Of a DNA stretch of 64,000 nucleotides, positions 1 to 11,937 are shown in pieces. The notes under the pieces were generated by a model that was given only the letters and a program-made list of their open reading frames with translations, did no database searches and had not been told where the DNA came from. Position numbers and translations under genes: made by a program. The number at the start of each line of letters is the position of its first letter. The stretch's first letter is position 1. The stretch is from Sialis fuliginosa (Eukaryota; Arthropoda; Insecta; Megaloptera; Sialidae): assembly GCA_961205875.1 (NCBI GenBank), contig OY540814.1:23504151-23568150 (forward strand). Reading direction: 5' to 3'.

Positions 1-297
1 TCACAAAACATCAAATCCACATTTAAACAAGACAACTAGAGTGACATATAACGTTTTACTAACTGAAATTCAAAACAAACAGAAAATATGGTCACAGAAG
101 GGTTAAATAGCAATAAAACACAATCAAAATTTTAACAAATAAATGGTATTTATTTGATCTGTGACATACAATATATAAAATAGTTACAATCACTCCAGCT
201 CATTGTGGATTTCTAATAAAGATATTTTGTGAATCTGTCAATTTAATGTCACAGACAAAACCGGAAACGGAAGTATAGAATGTCAGAATATGTCAAC
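1..297. other. AT-rich intergenic DNA, no gene seen
   Basis: I see no exon, RNA gene or recognisable repeat here. The last eight bases (290-297, ATGTCAAC) are the left target duplication of the element that follows. Confidence 0.6.
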
Positions 298-969
298 TAG
301 TAGCATACGCAGGATTCTATTATGGGGGGGGGGGGTCAAAGATTACTAAAAATTGACCACGACTGTTTTTATTATACGATGTTTTTAAAAGACTTTAAGG
401 GAAAAAGTAAGCAACTTTTCTCTGAAACATTTTTTCCTGAAAATGTCTATTTTCTATGATATGTAGTAAAACAAACAAATATCGTGATTTTCAATAATTA
501 TTTACTCGAAAACAACCAAAGGATTCTCGTATAATTGTTTTTCAAATTTATTATTAATTTTCTTTATGCAACTTTTTTATAAAAAAAAATCTGAAATGAA
601 AAAAATAAATTACAAATAAAAATAAATTCTCAGAAAATCCATACATAAATCTACGCCTTTTTGCCTCGTGATTATTTGAAAAAATAAATAGTTTTTGAGT
701 AAAAAATTATTGAAAATACCATATCCATATCATAAAAAATGGAAATTTTCAGAAAAAAAATTTCAGACAAGACATGCTCATTTTTCCCCATAAATTACGA
801 ATCTGCGACAAAAAATATGGGTTTAGTTTTGAAAAAGGAAAGTTAAATCTAAAAACCTATCAAAGTAACCTCGAAACCATGAAAATTTTGACTGTTTCTG
901 AAAAATCGTTACTGGTATATAAACATAATAAGTTCTGCCCCCTTCCCCCTCCACCCGCGTACGCCACTG
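298..969. mobile_element. hAT-type non-autonomous element with 8-bp target duplication
   Basis: The right end reads, on the minus strand, CAGTGGCGTACGCGGGTGG. The left end is a diverged copy of the same terminus (TAGTAGCATACGCAGG). The element is flanked by perfect 8-bp direct repeats ATGTCAAC at 290-297 and 970-977, which is the target-duplication length of hAT transposons. A G-run follows the left end and a C-rich run precedes the right end. A small open frame at 774-1121 lies inside it and resembles no transposase I know. No autonomous copy is present in the window. Confidence 0.75.
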
Positions 970-977
970 ATGTCAAC

Positions 978-1630
978 AACACTGTTACGTTGTTATTAGC
1001 TTTAGAATACATCAAACTGACAGATTCTTCGTTCCTCTTCCATATTTACCATTATTATACAAATTGTTTTCTCATTCGACTCGTACTGTTTTTACAAGAA
1101 TATTGTAGTATATTACATTAACTATATTTACACATATTTATACATACTAAATATTATCTAACGCTCATTTTAAATCTATAAAAATATATAGAAATCAATC
1201 AAATACTTACAAACTATAAAGTATCTTAAATAAAATCAAGTCAAAATAAAAAAGTCACATTTAAAAAACACTGCACATGATTTCTCGTATATATTATGTA
1301 TATTTGTTGTCCTTATAATTAATTCCAGTATCTATATCGTTCAAACTCATCAAATATATCCTTGAAATATTAAAATAATCAGTAAACTGTAAAAGAAAAA
1401 TCAGCTGCAATTTTAACTATGTATGTACTTTGGTTTTTTGTTAATATCAAGTTTATTCTTTCAACTCATTGAAAATAGTTTTAAATAAATAGTACATTGG
1501 CGGAAGAAATCTTAAACCAAATAAGCTCAAAACGTGATTAATTTGAGTAGATAAAAAAACAAAAACTAAAAAATTGTGTGATAAGTGTGGTTTATTTGGT
1601 TTCAGTTTTCCATTGTCAATATAAAATTAC
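978..1630. other. AT-rich intergenic DNA, no gene seen
   Basis: A low-complexity AT-rich stretch between two transposons. No exon, hairpin or conserved motif could be supported. Confidence 0.5.
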
Positions 1631-2222
1631 TTAAAGCAGAAAGCCACTGTGACGGAAAAAATCGTTTTTGTTACATTTTTTTTTAAAGAATACATATTCG
1701 AAAATATGTAAAAAAAAAAGTTAAAATTTCGAAAATTGCTTGAGGTACAGTCAATTTACCGCGTTTTTTTCACAAAACGACATTTTTTCGACCTTGTTCC
1801 AGCGATTTCTCAAAAACTAATGAACCGATTGAAAAAAATGTTCTCTAAATTTTCGTAATTGCAGTGGCTAGTCTGTGCACAAACGTTTTTTTGAAATTTT
1901 GGTATTTACTATTTATTAAGACCACTTGAATTAGAAAAATGAAAAGAAATACATCGCAATTTTGTGAAAAAAAAATTTTTTTTCCGATAACCCATCCCGA
2001 AATTTCAATGGGACAATAGAGAAAAATTGGATTGTCACATCGAGGCTCATAACTTTATAAATTTGTAATATTTTTCAATAAAAACTGGTACCTATTTAAT
2101 AAATTGAATATATACTTAATAAAATGTCTTCTACCCGATTCTAAAATAATTAATTATACCTGTGAAACAAATTCCCAAATATTGACAATTTTTTGACACG
2201 TCACATTGGCTTTCACCCTTAA
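1631..2222. mobile_element. TTAA-flanked MITE, family 1, copy A
   Basis: The termini form an inverted repeat: TTAAAGCAGAAAGCCACTGT on the left, and on the right the reverse complement of TTAAGGGTGAAAGCCAATGT. TTAA stands at both outer ends (1631-1634 and 2219-2222). The same termini and interior recur at 4450-4935 (same orientation) and 36120-36494 (inverted). No coding capacity is visible. TTAA target sites are known for piggyBac and Kolobok transposons, but the terminal bases do not let me choose between them. Confidence 0.75.
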
Positions 2223-3448
2223 ATCATTATGTGTATTATCCGATCTATATATTTAAAAAATAAATAAACATCGAATCTCTATTTAAATTTTCTAAAAAAA
2301 TTAATAATCAGATCTGTTAAATTAGTGGTTAATTTAAAAACATGTATATTTCAAGTCAACACTTCCCAAAGTGTTGTTCAGTTGCCAAAACAATCAATTC
2401 CACTGAAAAGATGTCCTACAAAAACAGGTAGTGGGGGAATAATATTAAATATTGAGCAAAAGAGGAGTTAATTCTTTTGGCAGCTTAAATTACATCTTAC
2501 CCAGTTTGGGAAACGCTTATTCTTCTTCTAATTTTAACTGTACAAAAATATATATTATCTTAGAAAATCATATAATATATATTAATTACTACATAATAAT
2601 AAATATTTTTAAAATTATGCCTGTTTCACATTTGGCAATTTTACGTAAAAAATTAAATGTGTTCTGTATCCAGTGGATTTCTAGGGTATATTAACGATTG
2701 CTAACTGTACAAGGTTTCTGCTTTAAATTGTAAAATGGGGATTTGATTTCTTAACCTTTAAAAACGCAAAATTAATTTTGAGAGCCGTGATAAATTTTTA
2801 TGATCAAATCTAATAAATTGTAGATAAGACTTTTCACTTCAATTTGCTTTTTTTTGTATCGCTGTACAACAATTTTTGACTGATTTATTTGCAATCAAAG
2901 CTAAACCCAAATTTTTAACTTTGAATTAACTAAGAAAAAATATTTTCTTCATAACTCAATTAAAAAAAGCCATATGGTGATACAAAAAAAGTAAATTGAA
3001 GAGAAAAGACTGATCTACAAAAGTCATTCATTAGATTTGATCAAAAAAATTTATCACAGCTCGTGGAGGTTCTCAAAATTGATATAAATTTACGTTTTTA
3101 TCACAACAGTATTAATTTCTCCAAGTTGGCATCGAGTAAAACTGACAAGTGTAATAAAACAGGCTTGAAATGTAAACGATGAAATGCTAACATGAGTTAA
3201 ATACAACATTGTGTCGCTAAACGACACGATGTTCATGAACTATTATGATTATAAAACACGTACTTTATAAATATTTAAATAATACTAAGTATAGTTTAAA
3301 ATGATATTCTTCTTACTTATAAACCTACGAAACTATAATATTATACATAATCAATAAATATTATAGATATATATTATTGGATTATTCTTACAACGTTTTT
3401 TGGTAAATTTAATTCGCTAATGATTTGTTATTTTAAAATAATTCCACC
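2223..3448. repeat. AT-rich spacer containing a palindromic repeat (about 2758-3103)
   Basis: From about 2758 to 3103 the sequence is a long imperfect palindrome. The left arm, through 'ttttgagagccgtgataaat', is repeated in reverse complement on the right through 'atttatcacagctcgtgg'. The arms are about 150 bases around a centre near 2925. It looks like a foldback element. The rest of the interval is AT-rich with no exon seen. Confidence 0.6.
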
Positions 3449-4120
3449 TTAAGGAGGAATGGGAGGTACAATCGGAGATAAAAGTAGCTAAATTTTAAAA
3501 TTCACAAATATATGCACTGTAAATTTTGTAATAGAAGTAATAAATTATAGATAGTCGTTTACTTACATATTTGAAGCTAATTTTCCCTTCCCTATGACTA
3601 TTTTGGTTAAATTTGTAAAAATTTTAATATAATAAACGTATTTTTGACTATAGCAGATTCAACTTAACATAAATATAGTTTATATAATTAATAAAAGAAA
3701 CACGACCCAGTATTATAAATACAACAATTGTTGAAATTTAATCATTATTGATGTAAATATATAATATCAGTTTTGGCAACGACAAAACATTTTCAAGTTG
3801 GTAATTAAAACTGTCAAACAATAATAGAATAATCATGATGTTCTATTATTTATGGATATTTAATTGCACTATGTACTTAACTTATCATTAATTTTCTATA
3901 AGAAACATATAATAAAATCCTAATTATATAAACAAAGATCTTTCATAATTGATTTGCAAAAAATATGCAAAAATATTCGCAGAGCGGGAAATTTAAAATT
4001 TTGTTGTATTATGTGAATCAATTCAATATTTTGTTTATTGCATTAGAATGCTAATGAGAACATTCTACCCAATTTTCATGCATTTGGTAATGTTCTGATA
4101 GTACTCCCATTCCTCCTTAA
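3449..4120. mobile_element. TTAA-flanked MITE, family 2
   Basis: A perfect 17-bp terminal inverted repeat, TTAAGGAGGAATGGGAG, occupies 3449-3465 and 4104-4120, and TTAA is included at both ends. The 672-bp interior is AT-rich and non-coding. It shares the TTAA-purine-rich type of terminus with the other TTAA families in the window but not their interior. Confidence 0.75.
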
Positions 4121-4449
4121 ATAATAAATTGAGATCTGATATTCGGGTGTGGAATTATTGAAGAAACTTGTACATTTTGCATAAATATTTAGTTTCGTAT
4201 ACAACCAGCCTATTAACGATTATTATTCAGAGTGTAGTTATTTATTTCTATATTAAATTTAACTTTTGTCTGTATTTTACATCAGGCACTAAATATTTTG
4301 GAGCAGAACAAATTAACAAGCTTTCTTTCAACTTTACGGTTTAAATAGTTGGATATAAATTGAAATCCAATCTAACATTTCTTGTAAAGAATTTAATTAG
4401 CTTTAATTTCATATGTACCTATTTACAGCATCCCTGGAAGGGGGGAACT

Positions 4450-4935
4450 TTAAAGGGAAAGCCACTGTAATGGGAAAAAAATCGATTTTTTTTATACATT
4501 TTTTTAAAGTATACATATTCTAAAATATGTAAAATAATTTAAGTTAAAATTCCGAAAGTTGCCTGAGGTACAGTCAATTTAGTGAGAGCAGGCAACGTGG
4601 CCAGTTATGACCTTTAGAAAACTTTAAATGTGTTTTTTTCTAAATGACTTTTTTTGACCTTGTTCAAGCGATTCCTCAAAGACTAATGAACCAATTACAA
4701 ATAAGTTTTTGTAATTGCAGTCTGTGCATAGCCGGTTTTTGAAATTTTGATATTTACTACTTACTCATAACTTTGTAAATTTGTAATATTTTTTAATAAA
4801 AATTAGTATTGAATAAGTTGAATATATACTAATAAAATGTTCTTTACCCAATCCTAAAATAATTAGTAATACCTGTGAAAAAAATTCCCAAATATTGAAA
4901 AATTTTTGACCTGTCACATTGGCTTTCCCCCTTAA
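4450..4935. mobile_element. TTAA-flanked MITE, family 1, copy B
   Basis: This is a second copy of the element at 1631-2222 in the same orientation. It begins TTAAAGGGAAAGCCACTGTA and ends with the inverted terminus before TTAA at 4932-4935. Interior motifs such as 'gaggtacagtcaattta' are shared with copy A, with small indels. Confidence 0.75.
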
Positions 4936-5187
4936 GTGAACTTTGCTTCTGGCCTATAAATGAAAAAAAATAAAAAATCTGCACTCTAAATAAATAAAGA
5001 TTGAAGCAGAAGAATGATATGTAATAAATAACATATCGTTGTCCCTATAATATATTCACATACACAGTTCCATACAAAAAGTATACAGTTGTAAATAAAA
5101 CTACTACCTAAATACTTTATAAAAACTCAGTGCATCGGACAAGCAGAAAAAAACCAAAGCGAGAATAAAAAATATAATAAAAACTAA

Positions 5188-6225
5188 CTAGCGACCTGGA
5201 GAATCTTTACTGTGATTTATAAGTAAACTCGGACGGCGCACGGCCATCGGAACTGATTGATTGCCTACCTTCTCCTCAGCGTCAGACTCCTCGTTTGATC
5301 CTGCGCCTTCCGAACCCCCTTCAGATGCAGCCTCGTCCCGTGCCGTCGTCAGCTTGCGGGCCTGTTTATCCATCAAACTAGTCCGCGTACGGGTCTTCTT
5401 CCACGAATAGTAATACTTTACCAAACTGGCAATGCTCTTATCCGGCAACTGGAAAATTTAATTTATTATATTACAAAAATACATGTTTTTCTAGCAGAAC
5501 TTACCATCTGACGAATTCTGTGGAAGCTCTTGCCGTGGAATTGAAACGCCTGTTCGAATAGTACTTTATCTTCTACGGACCACTCGTCCGGGAACGGGGT
5601 AAAGTTGGCCAGATCTAAAATGGCACGTTCCAAATCGTGTTTATGCCAAAACAACATCCCCAATGCTTGCTCTCCGTTGTATCCATATTTTTCTTTTGCT
5701 AGTTTGATATAGTCATCCACTGTAAATAAAAGTGTAATTATTTAATACCAGAAATGTAATGTGTAAGTTAGAGAATGAATACTAACATTTTTTCTCCGGA
5801 ATATCTATGGTCGGAGACCACACAAGCAAGGCGCGGTCAGCGAGTTGATCGGGTCGCCGCGCTTCCAAAGGCTGCAGTGCTGGACATATTGCTTGATAAT
5901 CGCGACCAACACGGATTTTGTCAACAGGCACTAATAAAAAAACAATTTTATATAGGCTGATATTCCAAGCCATACCTGAGCCAAGGTTAAATTAATTCTG
6001 TAGCTTGCCTTAAGCTATTACACATCAATATAACCGTTTGTACCTCGATTATTTACGTTCAATAAAAATAAGCGATTTATATTTTGTTTAATTTTAAAAA
6101 ATACAAATTTCCTTACCACTTTCATCTTCACTAGTTGACTCTGCAGCGACATGGCCGTTGGGACTGGGACCTCTACTTCTACGTCCATTTCGAGCATTCT
6201 CGTTGCCTTTCTCTGCTAAAACCAT
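5188..6225 (-). CDS. CoREST: CoREST (REST corepressor), 5' exons
   Basis: CoREST links the demethylase LSD1 to HDAC1/2 and to nucleosomes in the nucleus. Exons on the minus strand are 6225-6117 (start codon, [14 protein letters not shown]), 5930-5787, 5719-5505 and 5448-5269 or longer. Splice phases agree throughout. The ELM2 domain (RVGRDYQ...ALLVWSP, then [20 protein letters not shown]) is followed by the first SANT domain ([20 protein letters not shown] to [18 protein letters not shown]). The last exon has a good donor after residue 216 (GAGAAG/GTAGGC, cut after 5269), but its frame stays open to a stop at 5188, giving 242 residues. The second SANT domain and coiled coil of the family are not found leftward in the window. 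The full gene probably splices over an intron longer than 5 kb, and the read-through form would be a short isoform. The gene is divergent from NAA20. Confidence 0.93.
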
Positions 6226-6970
6226 ATTTCCAGCAATACACGAGCGCTTGTTATTACAATTTCAAACAGTATATATTTTAAATAAAATATATTCAAACAG
6301 AAACGACACCACAGAAACGAAGTGACTATAGATGCCGTCTGTCACAAATCTACTGTGCCAAGACACGAAAAGTACGCTTTATGTTTGCAACCGGTCACTT
6401 TTTCAGAGCAACGTAGTTTTTACCTGAGGGCAAATTTGTTTACTCATTTCACAATCTGACACTACGGGACGCCACCGTTTTAAAGCGCTGGATTGATATA
6501 AGTCAAAACAAAAGGTTGAAATTAAACGTTCGCTAAGAACCAAAACAGAATGTGCGCATGCGTCACCGGAAAACATTAAAATTCAAATTTATTGTTAGAT
6601 ATATGAATAATACATACAAATACAATTGTATCTCAATTACAATAAATACCAATCAATATACAAATGCCTACACTTTACTAATTTAATTAAAAAAAACATA
6701 TCACTATTAATTAAAATAGATTTCAGTGCACATTACGCGCATGCGCACAAGTGAAACAGGTTTTGAAAATTGATTATCCGGTTTAATAACAAAATTCTTC
6801 CATTGGCATCCGCAATCCAGAATGATACCAAAGATTAGTGGTTAAAACGAAAATGTCCGAGTAGAAGATTATTCTCACGAAAATTTTAAAATGGTATGTT
6901 TTGTTTGTTTAATAGCAGGAATATCATTCGGCATCATTTTTTGTATTAAAAAATACTCTCCTTGCTCAAA
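6226..6970. promoter_or_regulatory. Bidirectional promoter region of CoREST and NAA20 with NRF-1-like palindromes
   Basis: This is the 745-bp gap between the divergent start codons of CoREST (6225) and NAA20 (6971). It contains GCGCATGCG at 6554-6562 and the full palindrome GCGCATGCGC at 6737-6746. These match the NRF-1 binding consensus (the insect homologue is erect wing). G+C is higher near these sites than in the surroundings. The transcription starts themselves are not identifiable. Confidence 0.5.
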
Positions 6971-7731
6971 ATGACAACACTCAGACCATTTACGTGTGAT
7001 GACATGTTAAAATTTAATAACCTGTAAGTAAATTAACTAATATTTATAGTATTTAAAATAAATACATTAATGTTGTCAATATTTCAGAAATTTAGATCCG
7101 TTAACAGAAACTTATGGCCTATCATTCTATATGCAATATTTAGCCCATTGGCCGGAATACTTTCAAGTAGCTGAATCTCCATCGGGTGATATCATGGGCT
7201 ACAGTAAGTAGATTTATTATAAACAGTATGTTTACCATTCACTACATTTTAAATTATTTTATTGCAGTTATGGGAAAAGCTGAAGGACATGGTGAAAATT
7301 GGCACGGACATGTTACTGCTTTGACCGTAGCTCCTGAATTTAGACGACTTGGTTTAGCAGCTACTCTTATGTCATTTCTAGAGGAAGTTTCCGAAAAGTA
7401 CGTTCTTATTTTTATAGATTGATTAAATATTAATTTGTATTTCTTTTTAGGAAAAGAGCGTATTTTGTAGACTTGTTTGTACGAGTCAGTAACAAAGTAG
7501 CGATTAAAATGTACACAAATCTGGGCTATATTGTGTATCGAACTGTTCTTGAATATTATTCTGGAGATCCAGATGAAGATGCTTATGGTATTTTTACCAT
7601 ATTATTTACGTTATTTTTTTATTATAACATAATTCTTTTTTGCAGATATGAGGAAAGCATGTTCAAGAGATGTAGAAAAGAAATCAGTGGTACCTTTAAC
7701 ACATCCAGTCAGACCTGAAGATATTGATTAA
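6971..7731 (+). CDS. Naa20: N-alpha-acetyltransferase 20, NatB catalytic subunit
   Basis: NAA20 with NAA25 forms NatB, which acetylates the N-termini of cytosolic proteins starting Met-Asp, Met-Glu, Met-Asn or Met-Gln. Five exons are 6971-7023, 7088-7203, 7268-7397, 7451-7587 and 7646-7731. They join in frame to give 173 residues, close to the family's usual 178. The N-terminus MTTLRPFTCDDMLKFNN, the block LDPLTETYGLSFYMQYLAHW, the acetyl-CoA loop EFRRLGLAA and the C-terminus HPVRPEDID are all characteristic. The introns are very short (about 50-65 bases). A poly(A) signal-like AATAAAATA follows near 7806. MTG1 begins 344 bases downstream on the same strand. Confidence 0.97.
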
Positions 7732-8074
7732 TATTATCAATATTATTGTTGATTATTTTACAAATTTTTGTGACTTATCACAATTGTTATTTATTTATTT
7801 TAAAAATAAAATACTTTTATAAACATTATCGTTTAATATTTATTTATATGTATGTAACAGTTATAATTTTTCAGATATACAGTACAAGAAAAGTATTAAT
7901 ACATAAACGTTTTTAATTTGTTAGTTTATAGGTTAAGTTAGTCAATCAAACAATAACAATTTTTTGTTAAACAAATCAGTGGTGTTTTTGATTAAACTCG
8001 AAAATTATATCAAATATTAAATCGACGTCTGTATTTATTGTAAATTCTCAATTATATTCAAATAAATTAATAAA

Positions 8075-9037
8075 ATGTCTCAAATAGTAAAAAATATAAC
8101 CTCAAAACCATTCAGAAAATCTTTTCGAGTAATTCACAAAGAAACTCTACAATGGTTTCCAGGCCACATGGGAAAAGGTTTAAAACAAATGCAACAGAAA
8201 CTAAGATCTGTTGACTGTATAATAGAAGTCCACGATGCAAGAATACCATTCTCAGGTCGAAACATTGAGTTCAAATATAAAATAAGTGGCATAAAACCGC
8301 ACATATTAATGTTAAATAAAAAAGACTTGATCGAAAGAAAGACACAGTCATTAATCACATCAAAATTAAGTGAAGAAAACATAAATGTCCTATACACAAA
8401 CTGTAAAGACCAAAGATGTGACGGAGTAAAAAAACTAATTCCATTAGCAATCGATTTAATAACAAATTCAAATCGGTTCAATCGAGCTGAACAGCGGGAA
8501 TACTCAATCATGGTGATAGGTGTACCAAATGTAGGAAAGTCATCGCTAGTAAACATCCTACGGAGTAAAAATCTTCATAAACCTAGAGCGACGCAAGTCG
8601 GAGCGATTCCTGGGATAACTCGAAGCGTACTCACCCGAATCAAAATATCTGAAGACCCATTAGTGTATCTGCTAGATACGCCAGGGATCTTGACACCTTC
8701 AGTCCGTGATACTGAATCAGGTTTTAAATTAGCTCTCTGTGCTTGTTTACAAGATCATTTAGTTGGCGAAGATATAATAGCAGATTATTTATTATATTGG
8801 ATGAATAAGCAAAATAAATTTCAGTACGTTAATTTTATGGGACTAGATAAACCTTCGGATGAAATAAGCATGGTATTAGCGAATTATGCTTTTAAAAATA
8901 ATAAAATCAAAATGATCAAAAGTTATGATGGCAGACTTGTACAAAAACCAGACTTAACTCTTGCTGCTTTACAAATGATAAGAGCATTTAGAAATGGTGA
9001 TTTTGGGAAAATTTGTTTAGATGAAAATTTATTGTAA
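8075..9037 (+). CDS. Mtg1: Mitochondrial ribosome-associated GTPase 1 (MTG1)
   Basis: MTG1 is a circularly permuted GTPase of the YlqF/RbgA family that assists late assembly of the mitochondrial large ribosomal subunit. This intact, intronless frame encodes 320 residues. The motif order is permuted as expected: G4 NKKD (81-84) comes first, then G1 GVPNVGKSS (149-157), G2 in GITRS (about 181-184) and G3 DTPG (201-204). The family signature QWFPGHMGKGLKQMQQKL is near residue 27. The start at 8075 is preceded by AT-rich DNA and gives an N-terminus rich in Lys, Arg and Ser, consistent with mitochondrial import. The lack of introns, unlike all neighbours except DNAAF3 and the SNARE, is notable. 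Confidence 0.96.
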   Translation: MSQIVKNITSKPFRKSFRVIHKETLQWFPGHMGKGLKQMQQKLRSVDCIIEVHDARIPFSGRNIEFKYKISGIKPHILMLNKKDLIERKTQSLITSKLSEENINVLYTNCKDQRCDGVKKLIPLAIDLITNSNRFNRAEQREYSIMVIGVPNVGKSSLVNILRSKNLHKPRATQVGAIPGITRSVLTRIKISEDPLVYLLDTPGILTPSVRDTESGFKLALCACLQDHLVGEDIIADYLLYWMNKQNKFQYVNFMGLDKPSDEISMVLANYAFKNNKIKMIKSYDGRLVQKPDLTLAALQMIRAFRNGDFGKICLDENLL

Positions 9038-11390
9038 ATAATGTACCTATAATATTATAGTTCACGTATAAGTTTTATATTAAAATATATATATTAAAAT
9101 TAAATAAATAAATAATGAAAATAAATGTCGTATGTTTTATTTGAAATATTTGAGGTTATATTCTGATAAGAAAATTGCGTTATGTAAAATGTTCAGTAGT
9201 TCAATTATATTAAAAAAACGTAAATGTGGATAGGTAATATAAGTTGATAAGACGTTTTAATTTGTTCTACTTATTTCAATAAATACCTATACGTAATTTA
9301 AAAAACGAATGGAAATATCTTGTCTAACATAACCTCTACATAATTTTTTGTTATTTCATATTTTTAATATTATATTTTTCTATCAAAACACAAAAAAAGT
9401 CAAAATGATCGGTGTGGTTTATCAGGTAAGTTTTTATTTATTTTTTATAGTAATTCGTATAAATTTGAAATAATTTTCAAATTCAAAAAATTCAAATACA
9501 TAAGTGTGTTGTTATTCTTTTCTATTACAAACCGTTTCCGGTTAAATAATTTTCAATATGTACTAATTCTTCATTTTTATTATTATATGTAATATCTTTT
9601 TACTATTTGTATCATTGAAATAATACTTTTATCAAGACTTTTATTATATTACTTTTTATGTTTATAAAAAGAAAAATACGTAATATAGTATAGGAAACCG
9701 AATATCCGGTGTGGTGGAAGGAGGGGGAGGTCAATTTTTCATCATCAAAGAATCAATTTGAAAATATAAATATGAATTATTTAGTATTTTTAATATCAAA
9801 TGTAAATTTGAAAAAAATATTATTAAAAATATTTAATAAAATTAAATTTATCGTCGGAAGGAGGGAAAACCCTTATCAAATAAAAATTATTAGCAAACGA
9901 ATAACTCAAACGCATCACTTCTACTATAGAAGTTTCGTCCTCTTGCATCTTCAAGATCTACTACTTCATTTAGTAAATTGAATACCAAATTGTTAGCATG
10001 ATTAAACGCCATAGTTGTTTAATTAATGCTGTAAATAATAATAACATTACAATATTTAAGTATACATTTTTAACTGTCAGCATGGTCAGCATATTATAAG
10101 CTTGACATTTTTTAATGCCATTAAACATTTTAAATTAAAAGTATAAATTTTATCTAATTTTATAAGTTTGTTAATTTAATTTTAATAACATATTAAAATT
10201 ATTAAAATTCCAATACTTACATTTATTTATTTGCAATTACTATGTAGCCTAGTATGTAGGTAGTAGTAGGTACATATATTAAAACATATAACCAAACAAA
10301 TAACAAAGTCGAACGACGATCGAGAGAGATTTATAATCTCGCATACAAAAGACCATTCTAGATTTTTCATTCGACTTTTTACACATTTTTACGAACGAAA
10401 AGTCGAATCGAGATTCAAGAATACGCTATTTTCGTTGCGTTCGAAATTTTAGGGAATAATCTAGTTACTTACTAGAAAGTCGAACGAAAAAAAAGTCGAG
10501 CGAACTCGAGAATAGGGGCCCAGGATCTTCGCTAGATCCAAAACTCTTTCAAAGAAAGAGTGGGGGAATTTAAATGGTTAAATGGTTAATTTAAATTCTT
10601 CGTACGTTAGAAACTATTTTAGGGGGATCTTTTTTTATTTAAAATGTATATTGAGCATGTTAACACTTCAATACATATTATAAGCAAAAATATAGATAAA
10701 AATATTTGAAATGACGTATTTTACAAAAGTTCACTTCGCTCCTGACAATACTGAAGATGATCTAACCAGATTGCGCCTATTCATTATTCATGAGTTCATA
10801 ACAACGCGGAAAATACTATCTGTATTCAACAATACAGCATCTCCGTCCTTCGAAAATAATCACACCTGTTAAAAAGACACGTTGTAGGTAAATAATAAGT
10901 GAAACCGCACGTCTACACACATTCACCTTCATTTATAAAAGTAGGACGGTACCGGATTTCTTCGGCATCAATATTCCAAGAGAAATGAATAAAACTTGCC
11001 TGTGGATGACTCGGTCGCGTTCATCGAACTGAACAGGAAAAAAACACAACGAAAATGTTTGTTAAAATGAAATATTATTTGATTGTTGTTAATACTATGC
11101 GGAAAATATTCAAATCATTGCGTTAGTGTTTTGTTCGTGAAGTGAATTTTAAATGTTGTGTTGTGTTTTATTTTATTCTGCAACAATAAACTATTAATTG
11201 AATTTTACTCATATAAATATAAAAATTATTATATATATGATTTTACTCGATAAAGGTAATAATTTTTGTAATATATTTAATGTCTAGTTGAATAATAATA
11301 TACAAAATAGAATATTACAAAATTATCAATTTAGGTATGATCGTATGATAGAGAGAAATTACTTTTTAAGAGCGCGGTTACTCAAGGTTA
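9038..11390. other. Intergenic region between MTG1 and PTPMT1
   Basis: Mostly AT-rich with no recognised gene. The stretch 10300-10520 carries repeated CGTTCGACTT-type motifs in both orientations and ends in 'gaataggggccc', probably the edge of an unidentified repeat. A 53-codon open frame starts at 10711 (see separate entry). The 130 bases after that frame are richer in G+C than the surroundings and could be promoter or 5' leader DNA, but nothing proves it. Confidence 0.4.
10711..10872 (+). CDS. Small open frame, 53 residues, function unknown
   Basis: ATG at 10711 to TAA at 10870-10872 encodes MTYFTKVHFAPDNTEDDLTR and continues with a mixed, protein-like composition that stands out from the AT-rich surroundings. 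I do not recognise it. No splice partner is obvious. It could be a real small gene, a fragment of a transposon gene, or chance. Confidence 0.2.
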   Translation: MTYFTKVHFAPDNTEDDLTRLRLFIIHEFITTRKILSVFNNTASPSFENNHTC

Positions 11391-11398
11391 CTTTCTTA

Positions 11399-11565
11399 CA
11401 GTGGCGTAATAAAAAAAATTCGGGGTAGGGGTAAATATATGAGTTAAATTTTTTGAAGGTATTTTGAATTGATGTTATCTCTCAAAACATACGTTTTTTT
11501 AAAACTGTATATTTCGGGGAAGGGGATTTCGCCCTCTCCCCCCACCCTCCATTACTACGCCAATG
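11399..11565. mobile_element. Short hAT-type MITE with perfect 8-bp target duplication
   Basis: The left end is CAGTGGCGTAATA and the right end is TATTACTACGCCAATG-like in the inverted sense (CATTGGCGTAGTAAT). Both ends are bordered by CTTTCTTA, at 11391-11398 and 11566-11573. The 167-bp interior has a G-run near the left end and a C-run near the right end. The termini match the elements at 298-969, 14576-15657 and 29114-29970. Confidence 0.8.
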
Positions 11566-11937
11566 CTTTCTTAATACATAAATGTACACTATAATGCAAG
11601 TAACTGCGCCTAAAAATTCATTTAATACTTACTCTTAAATTTAAAGACCTGCTATTTCAGAATATCATAATATTCAATATCTTTCTGTTGACATTAAAAA
11701 ATATTCTTTATATCAATCTGAAAGATTTTGCTGCCTGGGAATATTAATAATCAATAAAAAAAAAATTGTGTTGTTATTTCAATTAAATTATAATCAATCT
11801 TTATCCATGCATTTTGTAACAGATATATTTGATACACGAAGTAATAATTTTAAATATTATGCCTATTATCCCTACAAGGAAGAAAAATTCACAAAAAGTA
11901 CCCATACAAAAAAACAACTAAAAGGGGGACTTACAAC

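Noticed and set aside
9405-9425. Mini-exon MIGVVYQ with donor CAG/GTAAG, possibly an extra first exon of PTPMT1
   Set aside because: It could splice in frame to 12496, but the acceptor there is poor and the PTPMT1 ATG at 12496 already gives a normal N-terminus. Kept only as a remark in the PTPMT1 entry.
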